In this document: positions 15,986 through 23,137 of the stretch, piece by piece
Numbering within the stretch: position 1 is the first letter of the stretch
How the letters are laid out: every line of letters starts with the position of its first letter
NCBI RefSeq assembly: GCF_019216885.1
Contig: NZ_JAAQRC020000001.1
Location: 5,943,501-6,007,500, forward strand
Length of the DNA: 64,000 bases
Source of the DNA: Methylobacterium sp. SyP6R
GTDB lineage: Bacteria; Pseudomonadota; Alphaproteobacteria; Rhizobiales; Beijerinckiaceae
Direction of reading: 5' to 3'
Position numbers and translations under genes: made by a program
The notes under the pieces: model-generated
What the model was told of the DNA's origin: nothing
Database searches by the model: none
What the model saw: only the letters and a program-made list of their open reading frames with translations

Positions 15986-16894
15986 TTACGCCGTCATCGA
16001 AAACTCCGCCGCCAGCGCCGGCACCAGCTCGCCCAAAAAATCCTCGGCCGCTGCCGGCAGCGTGCGGCCCGCCTTGGCGATGAGGCAGACGGGCCGGGAA
16101 AAGCTCGCCTCGGCGATCGGGCGCGAGCGCAAGGCGGGCTCGGCCCGGATCTCGCGGACAGAGCCCGGCAGGATGGTGAGGCCGAGCCCGGCCCGCACCA
16201 TGCCCAAAGCCGTCATCATGTAGGTGGCCTCGCAGGCCGTCACCGGCAGGCGGCCGGCGGCCACGAAGGCGGCGTCGACCACCGCGCGCACGCTGGTCTC
16301 GGCATCCATCAGCACCAGCGGGTACTCGGCCAGGGCTTCCAGCGTCACGATCTCGATGTCGCCGATCGGGTGGCCCTCGGGATGGACCACGTGCAGGGCA
16401 TCCGCCGCGCGGGCCAGCACCGTCACGTCGGGATCGCGCACCTCGCCGCCGGTCACCCCGAGATCGACCTCCTCGCGCCGCACCAGAGCCAGCACCCGCT
16501 CGGCGATGGCGTCCTTGACGACGAAGCCCATCCTCGGGTGCGCCGCCCGGAAGGCCGCGATCGCGTCCGGCAGCAGGCCCGCCGCCACCGAGGGCAGGGC
16601 CGCGATCCGCACCGTGCCGTGGCGGCGCGCGGCGAGGTCGCGGGTGTCGACGACGACGCTGTCGAGTTCGCGCAGCACCCGCTGGAATACCGGCAGCAAC
16701 TCGCGCCCGACCCGGGTCGGCGCGACGCTGCGGCTGTTGCGGTCGAGGAGCCGCACCGCCAGCGCCTCTTCCAGCCGGCGGATCTGCACGGTGAGGGCCG
16801 GCTGCGACAGGTTCAGGAGGGCGGCGGCCCGGGTGAAGCTGCGCAAGTGGGCCACCGACACGAAGGCGCGGACCTGGCGAAGGTTGAGATCCAT
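15986..16894 (-). CDS. LysR family transcriptional regulator
   Basis: 302 residues, the standard LTTR size. The N-terminal helix-turn-helix is textbook: NLRQVRAFVSVAHLRSFTRAAALLNLSQPALTVQIRRLEEAL, then a linker helix and the two-lobed inducer-binding domain from about residue 90 (GTVRIAALPSVAAGLLPDAIAAFRAAHP). Divergently transcribed from the CitMHS transporter with a 116-bp shared promoter region, the usual arrangement for a LysR protein controlling its divergent neighbour. Likely inducer is the carboxylate taken up by that transporter (inference). Confidence 0.95.
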   Translation of the reverse strand: MDLNLRQVRAFVSVAHLRSFTRAAALLNLSQPALTVQIRRLEEALAVRLLDRNSRSVAPTRVGRELLPVFQRVLRELDSVVVDTRDLAARRHGTVRIAALPSVAAGLLPDAIAAFRAAHPRMGFVVKDAIAERVLALVRREEVDLGVTGGEVRDPDVTVLARAADALHVVHPEGHPIGDIEIVTLEALAEYPLVLMDAETSVRAVVDAAFVAAGRLPVTACEATYMMTALGMVRAGLGLTILPGSVREIRAEPALRSRPIAEASFSRPVCLIAKAGRTLPAAAEDFLGELVPALAAEFSMTA

Positions 16895-17010
16895 AATGGA
16901 TCGTTATCCGGGCGATCCGATCTTTTCAATTGCCGGATTGCCGGCCACTTGGTGTGATTTGGCGACACTGAACGGCGCCACATCCGAGCGCCGCAATCTG
17001 GGAGGAAGCG

Positions 17011-18321
17011 ATGCTGGCCCTGCTCGGCCTGTGCACCATCGCGCTGCTGCTCGCCTGTATTCTGACGAAGCGCCTGTCGCCCCTGGTGGCGCTGATCGTG
17101 ATCCCGGTCGCCGCCGCGCTCGTCGGCGGATTCGGGCTCGAGACCGGCAAGTTCGTGCTCGCCGGCCTCCAGAGCCTGGCGCCGGTCGTCGGCATGTTCG
17201 TGTTCGCGATCCTGTTCTTCGGCATCGTCAGCGATGCCGGGCTCCTCGACCCGATCATCGACCGGATCCTCGCCACCGTCGGCACAAGGCCGAGCCGGAT
17301 CGTGCCCGGCACGACCTTGCTCGCGCTCCTGATCCATCTCGATGGCTCGGGCGCTGTGACCTTCCTCATCACCATTCCGGCCATGCTGCCGCTCTACGAC
17401 AGGGTCGGGATCGACCGGCGTATCCTGGCCTGCGCGGCCTCGCTGGCGGCGGGCGTGAACTTCCTGCCCTGGACCGGACCGATGATCCGGGCCTCCGCCG
17501 CGCTCAAGCTGCCGATCCCCGAGATCTTCTCGCCGCTGGTGCCGGTGCAGGCGGTCGGCCTCGTCTTCATCTTTGCGGTCTCGTACGGGCTCGGCCTGCG
17601 CGAGGAGCGCCGCCTGAAGCGGGCCGGGGCCGGCGCCGGGGAGGCCATCACGGCAGGCGGACGGACCTTGAGCGACGCGGAGCGCTCCTTGCGCCGGCCG
17701 GACCGGTTCTGGCTGAACCTCGTCCTGACCGTCGCGGTGCTCGGCACGATGGTGCTGATGGCGGAGAAGATACCCCCGGCGCTGATGTTCATGCTCGGCA
17801 CGGCGCTCGCGCTCGTCATCAACTATCCGAGCGTCGACGCGCAGCGCCAGCGCATCGATGCGCACGCCAAGGCGGCGGTGCTGATGGCCTCGATCCTGCT
17901 GGCGGCGGGCGTCTTCACCGGCATCATGCAGGGCACCGGCATGCTGAAGGCGATGGCGCAAGGCGCGGTGGCCTTCGTGCCGCCCGGCCTCGCCCCGCAC
18001 ATCCCCTTCGCGCTGGGCCTCGTCTCGATGCCGCTCAGCATGCTGTTCGACCCCGACTCGTTCTATTTCGGGGTGCTGCCGGTGGTGGCCGAGGTCGCCC
18101 ACCAGCTCGGCGTGCCGCCGTTGCAGGTGGCGCAAGGAGCCCTGCTCGGGCAGATGACCACCGGCTTCCCGGTGAGCCCGCTGACGCCGGCGACCTTCCT
18201 GGTCTGCGGCCTCACCGGCATCGACCTCGCCGACCACCAGAAATTCACCTTCCCGTTCCTGCTCGCGGCCTCCGTGGTGATGACCTTCGCGGCCGTCGCC
18301 TTCGGGGTGTTCCCACTGTGA
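17011..18321 (+). CDS. CitMHS family citrate/carboxylate-metal:H+ symporter
   Basis: 436-residue polytopic inner-membrane protein of the CitMHS family, whose known members import divalent-metal-complexed citrate with protons. About 11-12 hydrophobic segments can be counted. Family-type blocks: GLCTIALLLACILTKRLSPL, VFAILFFGIVSDAGLLDPII, LLIHLDGSGAVTFLITIPAMLPLY, ASLAAGVNFLPWTGP, and the C-terminal DPDSFYFGVLPVV and GFPVSPLTPATFL. A charged cytoplasmic loop (residues ~195-225) separates the halves. Divergent from a LysR regulator and 224 bp ahead of the AtuA gene. The real substrate may be another di- or tricarboxylate. Confidence 0.93.
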   Translation: MLALLGLCTIALLLACILTKRLSPLVALIVIPVAAALVGGFGLETGKFVLAGLQSLAPVVGMFVFAILFFGIVSDAGLLDPIIDRILATVGTRPSRIVPGTTLLALLIHLDGSGAVTFLITIPAMLPLYDRVGIDRRILACAASLAAGVNFLPWTGPMIRASAALKLPIPEIFSPLVPVQAVGLVFIFAVSYGLGLREERRLKRAGAGAGEAITAGGRTLSDAERSLRRPDRFWLNLVLTVAVLGTMVLMAEKIPPALMFMLGTALALVINYPSVDAQRQRIDAHAKAAVLMASILLAAGVFTGIMQGTGMLKAMAQGAVAFVPPGLAPHIPFALGLVSMPLSMLFDPDSFYFGVLPVVAEVAHQLGVPPLQVAQGALLGQMTTGFPVSPLTPATFLVCGLTGIDLADHQKFTFPFLLAASVVMTFAAVAFGVFPL

Positions 18322-18324
18322 TAC

Positions 18325-18529
18325 CAACGGCCCAAGATGCTGACGCATCGGGCCGTTGAGCCATCTCGAATTTTCGACACCAAGCCAAAGGCTTGGCGAA
18401 AATTCGAGAACGGAACCAAAGGTCGTTTTCAACGACCGTTGGTCTGAGTCCGCAGCACCCGCAGGGTGCTGTGCAAGCCCGAACGGGCGTCGGCGCCCAT
18501 GCGCCGGACGCCTTCGCCGGAGGCGAAGG
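18325..18529 (+). repeat. Array of consecutive hairpins between transporter and AtuA genes
   Basis: At least six back-to-back inverted repeats: caacggccc/gggccgttg (18325-18358, with an inner gatgc/gcatc), ctcgaattttcg/cgaaaattcgag with inner ccaagcc/ggcttgg (18365-18408), ggtcgtt/aacgacc (18421-18437), cagcaccc/gggtgctg (18453-18471), gcccg/cgggc (18477-18488) and ccttcgcc/ggcgaagg (18511-18529), with a weaker stem at about 18490-18510. The gap 18322-18545 is therefore almost wholly stem-forming. It could attenuate or stabilise the transcript and set the ratio of transporter to downstream enzymes, or be a mosaic of repeat debris. Confidence 0.7.
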
Positions 18530-18545
18530 CACAAGGAGGAGAATG

Positions 18546-19883
18546 ATGAAGTCCATCCGCCTGGGCGCCGGGGCCGGCTATGCCGGCGACCGGATCGAGC
18601 CCGCCATCGAGCTCGCCGAGCACGGCGCCCTCGATTACCTCGTCTTCGAGTGCCTGGCCGAGCGCACCATCGCGCTTGCCCAGCAGGCCCGCCTGCGCGA
18701 TCCCGCCGCCGGCTACGATCCGCTGCTGGAGGCCCGGATGCGGGCGGTGCTCGCGCCGTGCCGGAAGAACGGCACCCGCATCGTCACCAACATGGGCGCC
18801 GCCAACCCGCTGGCCGCGGCGGAGAAGACCCGGGCCATCGCCCGCGACCTCGGGCTCACCGGCCTCAAGGTGGCGGCGGTGATCGGCGACGACGTGCTTG
18901 AGGCGGTCGGCGCCGACGATTACGAGGTTCTGGAGACCGGCGGCCGGGTGCGCGACCTCGGGAACCGGGTGATCTCGGCCAATGCCTATCTCGGCGCCGG
19001 GCCGATCGCCGCGGCTCTGGACCAGGGCGCCGATGTCGTCATCACCGGCCGGGTCGGCGATCCGGCGCTCTTCCTCGCCCCGCTCATCCACGCCTTCGGC
19101 TGGGTCATGGACGATTGGGACCGGCTCGGGCGCGGCACGCTCGCCGGCCACCTCCTCGAATGCGCCGGCCAGGTCACCGGCGGCTACTTCGCCGATCCGG
19201 GGGTGAAGGACGTGGCGGGGCTCGCCCGCCTCGGCTTTCCGATCGGCATCGTGACCGAGGACGGCGACATCGAGATCACCAAGGTGCCGGGGTCGGGCGG
19301 ACGGGTGACGCTCGCCACCTGCAAGGAGCAATTGCTCTACGAGGTGCACGACCCCGCCCGTTACCTCCAGCCCGACGTGGTGGCGGATTTTTCCGAGGTC
19401 GCCATGGAGGCGATCGGCCCCGACCGGGTGCGGGTGACCGGCGGGCGCGGCGCACCGGCGACCGGGCTCCTCAAGGTCTCGGTCGGGCTGATCGATTCGT
19501 ATATCGGCGAGGGCCAGATCTCCTATGCGGGCCTGGGGGCCGTCGGGCGCGGGCGCCTCGCCCTCGACATCGTGCGCGAGCGCTTGCGCCTCACCGGGGT
19601 CCGGGCGAGCGAATTGCGCTTCGACCTGATCGGCGTCGATTCCCTGCACGGCTCGCATCTCGCCGGAGACACCGAGCCCTACGAGGTCCGCATCCGCGTC
19701 GCCGGACGCTGCGACAGCCTCGAGGAGGCGGCGCGGATCGGCAACGAGGTCGAGACGCTCTACACCAACGGCCCGGCCGGCGGCGGCGGCGCCTGGAAAT
19801 CGGCCCGCGAGGTGGTCGGCGTGCTCTCGGTGCTGGTGCCGGCAAGTCTCGCCCGGCCGAGCGTGCGGATGTTCGAGGCGTGA
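18546..19883 (+). CDS. AtuA family protein (DUF1446, acyclic terpene utilisation-like)
   Basis: 445 residues. The start at 18546 is chosen because AGGAGG (18535-18540) sits 5 bases upstream, ahead of a second ATG at 18543. Sequence follows the DUF1446/AtuA pattern: SIRLGAGAGYAGDRIEPAIELAEHG, DYLVFECLAERTIALAQ, TNMGAANPLAAAEKTR, VVITGRVGDPALFLAP, LLECAGQVTGGYFADPG, KVPGSGGRVTLATCKEQLLYEVHDP and YTNGPAGGGGAWKS. AtuA proteins occur in terpenoid and various carboxylate/CoA degradation clusters, but their reaction is not established. Followed 11 bp later by its ferredoxin-fold partner; many homologues are fused to that domain. Confidence 0.9.
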   Translation: MKSIRLGAGAGYAGDRIEPAIELAEHGALDYLVFECLAERTIALAQQARLRDPAAGYDPLLEARMRAVLAPCRKNGTRIVTNMGAANPLAAAEKTRAIARDLGLTGLKVAAVIGDDVLEAVGADDYEVLETGGRVRDLGNRVISANAYLGAGPIAAALDQGADVVITGRVGDPALFLAPLIHAFGWVMDDWDRLGRGTLAGHLLECAGQVTGGYFADPGVKDVAGLARLGFPIGIVTEDGDIEITKVPGSGGRVTLATCKEQLLYEVHDPARYLQPDVVADFSEVAMEAIGPDRVRVTGGRGAPATGLLKVSVGLIDSYIGEGQISYAGLGAVGRGRLALDIVRERLRLTGVRASELRFDLIGVDSLHGSHLAGDTEPYEVRIRVAGRCDSLEEAARIGNEVETLYTNGPAGGGGAWKSAREVVGVLSVLVPASLARPSVRMFEA

Positions 19884-19894
19884 AGGAGACGACG

Positions 19895-20236
19895 ATGAAG
19901 CTGCGCTCGCTCGCCCATTCCCGCACCGGCGACAAGGGCAACACCGCCAACATCTCGCTGATCGCCCACGATCCGGCGGATTATCCGCGCCTGGAGCGCG
20001 TTGTCACGGCCGAGCGGGTGCGGGCCCATTTCGCCGGCCTCGTCCGAGGCGAGGTGACGCGCTACGCCCTGCCCCGCCTCGGTGCCCTCAACTTCGTGAT
20101 GACGGAGGCCTTGGGCGGCGGCGTCACCCGCTCGCTGGCGCTCGACGCCCACGGCAAGGGGTTGAGTGCGGCGTTGCTCGACATGGAGGTTCCCGACGAG
20201 GCGGAGCCCTCCCCGGCAACCGGCTCTCAAGCTTAA
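19895..20236 (+). CDS. AtuA-associated ferredoxin-fold domain protein
   Basis: 113 residues, matching the small domain often fused to the C-terminus of AtuA proteins: MKLRSLAHSRTGDKGNTANISLIAHDP at the start, then RVVTAERVRAHFAGLVRGEVTRYALPRLGALNFVMTEALGGGVTRSLALDAHGKGLSAALLDMEV. It has no Cys clusters, so the name refers to the fold, not to an iron-sulfur centre. A GGAG ribosome binding site and an 11-bp spacing to the upstream gene indicate translational coupling. It presumably forms one functional unit with that protein (inference from fused homologues). Confidence 0.88.
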   Translation: MKLRSLAHSRTGDKGNTANISLIAHDPADYPRLERVVTAERVRAHFAGLVRGEVTRYALPRLGALNFVMTEALGGGVTRSLALDAHGKGLSAALLDMEVPDEAEPSPATGSQA

Positions 20237-20418
20237 GCTCGGGTGAGTCGAACCGGCGCAGTTTTCGGAGAACCCCTTCGCCTTCGCTGACCAGCCGAGC
20301 AGAGCTCTGGGGCTGGACTTGGCTCAGCTTCGTTTTCGGCTGGATCGGCGCTCACGCGCATGTTACCCGACAGATACGGAACCGATCTGGTTCGCCTCCC
20401 TCCTTGTCCGGAACTGCC

Positions 20419-21246
20419 ATGCTTCGCCGGTCTCACCTGGGCCGGATGGCCTGCCTCTCGGCGACCATCCTCGCCGGTCACCTCGTTGCGGTCCTCCCCG
20501 CCGCGGCGTGCCCGGCCTCGCTGCCGCCGGCGGCGGAGCGGATGAGCCTCGACGTGACCGAGGCCCATGTGGCGCGGCGCGAGGCGGTGCGGGTGCTCGC
20601 CATCGGCTCGTCCTCCACGGAGGGCATCGGCGCTTCCGCGCCGGACCGGACCTATCCCCATCTGCTGGAGCAGTCCCTGCGGACCGCCTGGCGCGGCACC
20701 CCGGTCGCGGTCACTAATGCGGGCATCGGCGGCGAGACCGCGGACCAGACGCTGGCGCGCCTCTCCGAGGCTCTCAAGCAGCCGGTCAAGCCCGACCTGG
20801 TGATCTGGCAGGTCGGCACCAACGACGCGATCACCGGCGGCAGCGAGGCGGCGTTCCGCGGCCGGCTGGAACAGGGCATCGCCCTCGTCCGCGCCGCCGG
20901 CAGCGACCTGATCATCCTCGACCAGCAATATTACCCGGCCATCCCCGACCACGCCCGTTACGAGCGCTTCGTCGGCCTGGTGGCCTCGGTGGCGACGGGG
21001 GCCGAGGTGCCGGTCTTCTCGCGCTACGCCCTGATGAAGGATTGGAACCGCCAGGATCCGGGCCTGCTCGACGGCATGCTGTCCTCCGACAAGTTCCACA
21101 TGGGCGACCAGGGCTATGCCTGCCTCGCCCAGGCGCTCGGCCGCGACATCCTGAACGCCGTGACCCCGCGGCCCGACCCGTTCCAGGCGGTCGCCCGCGC
21201 CAAGCGCGAGAAGCTGCCGGACCAGGTGACCCTGAAGCGGGGTTGA
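20419..21246 (+). CDS. Secreted SGNH/GDSL-type hydrolase
   Basis: 275 residues from ATG 20419 (the frame extends upstream only to a TTG). Signal peptide MLRRSHLGRMACLSATILAG..., likely cleavage around AAACPAS. Block I is RVLAIGSSSTEGIGASAP with the nucleophilic Ser, block II is the Gly in NAGIGGETADQTLARL, block III is IWQVGTNDA, and block V is the catalytic Asp/His pair SSDKFHMGDQGYACLA. This is an extracytoplasmic esterase/lipase-type SGNH hydrolase; the acyl substrate is unknown. Isolated gene, followed by a repeat-filled gap of almost 500 bp (21247-21739) with no gene. Confidence 0.9.
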   Translation: MLRRSHLGRMACLSATILAGHLVAVLPAAACPASLPPAAERMSLDVTEAHVARREAVRVLAIGSSSTEGIGASAPDRTYPHLLEQSLRTAWRGTPVAVTNAGIGGETADQTLARLSEALKQPVKPDLVIWQVGTNDAITGGSEAAFRGRLEQGIALVRAAGSDLIILDQQYYPAIPDHARYERFVGLVASVATGAEVPVFSRYALMKDWNRQDPGLLDGMLSSDKFHMGDQGYACLAQALGRDILNAVTPRPDPFQAVARAKREKLPDQVTLKRG

Positions 21247-21322
21247 CCGGAATAGAGCGTCAGGTTCGCACCCTCGAACGGAGATCGTTCGGGGGCGCAT
21301 GACTTCTCGACGTCCCGAATAC

Positions 21323-21427
21323 TAGAGTATTTTCCGACGAAGTGGACGCCGGTTCGTCGCAGAAAATGCGGCAAAATCAAAGATCTAGAGAGCTTCGCGA
21401 TTGCAATGCGATCGTGAAGTGCTCTAG
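21323..21427. repeat. MITE-like ~105-bp repeat (copy 1)
   Basis: Runs from ctagagtattttccgacgaa to gtgaagtgctctag. Copy 2 at 27965-28070 is nearly identical over the full length and has perfect 8-bp terminal inverted repeats (ctagagca/tgctctag). Small non-coding size, defined ends and terminal inverted repeats resemble a miniature inverted-repeat element. No target duplication could be established. Confidence 0.7.
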
Positions 21428-21448
21428 GACCAGCCCATCCCACCCACA

Positions 21449-21685
21449 GCCTCATCCTGAGGTGTCATACGCTTTCCGATTGATCGCTTCGCGATGCGGA
21501 AAGCGGCTTCGCTCAGGCGCCGCGCGGGCTGATGATACGAAATCCGGAAGTCATCTTCCGGATTTCGTATCACTCCATCGGAGATGGACTGACCTCGAAG
21601 GAGAGCTCCAGGGATCGCAGCGACATCTGGAGCCCTCCTTCGACGTCAGCCGATCTCGGATCGGCTAACACCTCAGGATGAGGTC
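21449..21685. repeat. CTCATxCTGAGGTG palindromic repeat (copy 2), interrupted
   Basis: Outer arms cctcatcctgaggtg (from about 21450) and cacctcaggatgaggt (to about 21684). The inner tcgaaggagagctccag and ctggagccctccttcga match the copy at 15821-15950. In place of the short left inner stem there is an unrelated ~108-bp element (21465-21572), so this copy appears to have received an insertion. Confidence 0.75.
21465..21572 (+). repeat. Nested ~108-bp repeat (TCATACGCTTTCCGATTGATC family, copy 1)
   Basis: Runs from tcatacgctttccgattgat to the end of a perfect hairpin, tgatacgaaatccggaag paired with cttccggatttcgtatca. An almost identical copy lies at 33524-33631 and a partial reverse-complement copy at 27866-27936. 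The short reading frame inside (MIASRCGKRLRSG) is repeat-derived, not a gene. Confidence 0.8.
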
Positions 21686-21739
21686 GTGGGAGGGATCGAA
21701 GCGGCATTTACGACGCTATACTCTTCGCTCCGCAAACAC

Positions 21740-23125
21740 TCATAATGTCGGCGCCCGCAGGTGCCACTCCGTCCCCCCCTGATATGCCTGCCCGATGCGG
21801 AGCGCCGTCGCCTCGTCGTAGCCGCGGCAGACGATCTGGAGCGAGAGCGGCAGGCCTTCCGGCGTGAATCCGTTCGGCAGCGCCAGGGCGCAGAGCTCCA
21901 GCAGGTTGCCGAAGCGGGTGAAGCGCGAGGGCAGCGCCGCCTGGTCGACCGCGTCGAGGGGAATCGCGGCGGTCTCGGTGGTCGGAGTCAGGAGCGCGTC
22001 GATCCCCTCCATCGCCCGGGCGAAGGCGGCCTTCATCTCCTGCTGCATCCGGCGCGTGCGCAGGTAGTCCTGCGCGCTCACCCCGGCCCCGGCAAGGATG
22101 CGCAGGCGGACATCCTCGTCGAGGAGCGAGGCCCGGTCCTCGGACAGCGCCCCATTGAAGAAGTAGCACTCGGCCATCACGATCGCCGAGGTCGTCAGCA
22201 GGTCGGCGAAGCGGAACGGCAGGTCGATCTCGACGATCTCGGCACCGAGTCTCGCCAGCACCTCCAGGGAGGCGTCGTAGGCATCGAGCATCTCGGGCGA
22301 GACGCCCGCCCGCTCGATGGCGGGCGTCCGGGCGAGCCGCATTCCCCGGACCCCGCGATGCAGCACCGGCATCGGGTCCTCAGGCTGGATGCCCCGCGTG
22401 TTCGGGTCGCGGGGATCGGGGCCCGACAGCAACGTGTAGAGGAGCGCCACGTCCTCGACGCTGCGGGCCATGGGCCCCGGCGTGTCGAGGGTGGTGCTCA
22501 GGGGCACGATGCCGGCGGTGCTGACCCGGCCGACCGTGACCTTGAGACCGGTCAGCCCGCAGAACGAGGCCGGCAGCCGCACCGAGCCGCCGGTATCGGT
22601 GCCGATCGCCCAGGGCGCCATCCGGGCCGCCACCGCGACGCCCGAGCCGCTCGACGAGCCGCCGGGCGTGCGCGGCGTCTCCCGGTCCCAGGGGTTCCAG
22701 GGCGTGCCCATGCGCTGGTTGGTGCCCCAGCCGCCATAGGCGAACTCGACCGTGTGGGTCTTGCCGAGCACGATCATGCCCTGCGCCAGCAGGCGCCGGG
22801 CGATGGTGGCGGTCTCGCTCGCGCGGCGCTCGCGGAAATGCGCCGAGCCGCCGGTGGTGATTCGGCCTTCGAGATCGATCAGGTCCTTGAGCGCCACCGG
22901 CACGCCGTGCAGCGGCCCGACGGCGTGGCCGGCGCGGATCATCCGGTCGGCGCCCTCGGCGGCGAGCCGCGCATCGTCGCCGTAGACGTCGACGAAGGCC
23001 CGGAGCTTCGGCTCGAGCCGGGCGATGCGGTCGAGATGCGCCTCCACGACCTCGACCGGCGAGATCTCGCGCGCCGCGATGGCGCGGGCGAGGAGGTGGG
23101 CGGGACGCTCGGTCGGGTCGGTCAC
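21740..23125 (-). CDS. Amidase (amidase signature family)
   Basis: 461 residues of the amidase-signature family, Ser-cisSer-Lys hydrolases of amides. Seen: catalytic Lys in VPVALKDLIDLEGRITTGGS, the Gly/Ser-rich signature TPGGSSSGSGVAVAARM followed by GTDTGGSVRLPASFCGLTGLK (the nucleophilic Ser in TDTGGS), and the C-terminal LCALALPNGFTPEGLPLSLQIV. The start at 23125 gives the usual N-terminus. The gene directly follows a peptide-type binding protein (12 bp gap), suggesting that the imported ligand is an amide or peptide derivative that this enzyme hydrolyses (inference). Confidence 0.93.
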   Translation of the reverse strand: MTDPTERPAHLLARAIAAREISPVEVVEAHLDRIARLEPKLRAFVDVYGDDARLAAEGADRMIRAGHAVGPLHGVPVALKDLIDLEGRITTGGSAHFRERRASETATIARRLLAQGMIVLGKTHTVEFAYGGWGTNQRMGTPWNPWDRETPRTPGGSSSGSGVAVAARMAPWAIGTDTGGSVRLPASFCGLTGLKVTVGRVSTAGIVPLSTTLDTPGPMARSVEDVALLYTLLSGPDPRDPNTRGIQPEDPMPVLHRGVRGMRLARTPAIERAGVSPEMLDAYDASLEVLARLGAEIVEIDLPFRFADLLTTSAIVMAECYFFNGALSEDRASLLDEDVRLRILAGAGVSAQDYLRTRRMQQEMKAAFARAMEGIDALLTPTTETAAIPLDAVDQAALPSRFTRFGNLLELCALALPNGFTPEGLPLSLQIVCRGYDEATALRIGQAYQGGTEWHLRAPTL

Positions 23126-23137
23126 GATGGCTGTCCT

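Noticed and set aside
21474..21668. Open frames beginning MIASRCGKRLRSG at about 21476 and 33539
   Set aside because: They begin inside copies of the same ~108-bp repeat, so the similarity comes from the repeat, not from homologous proteins.
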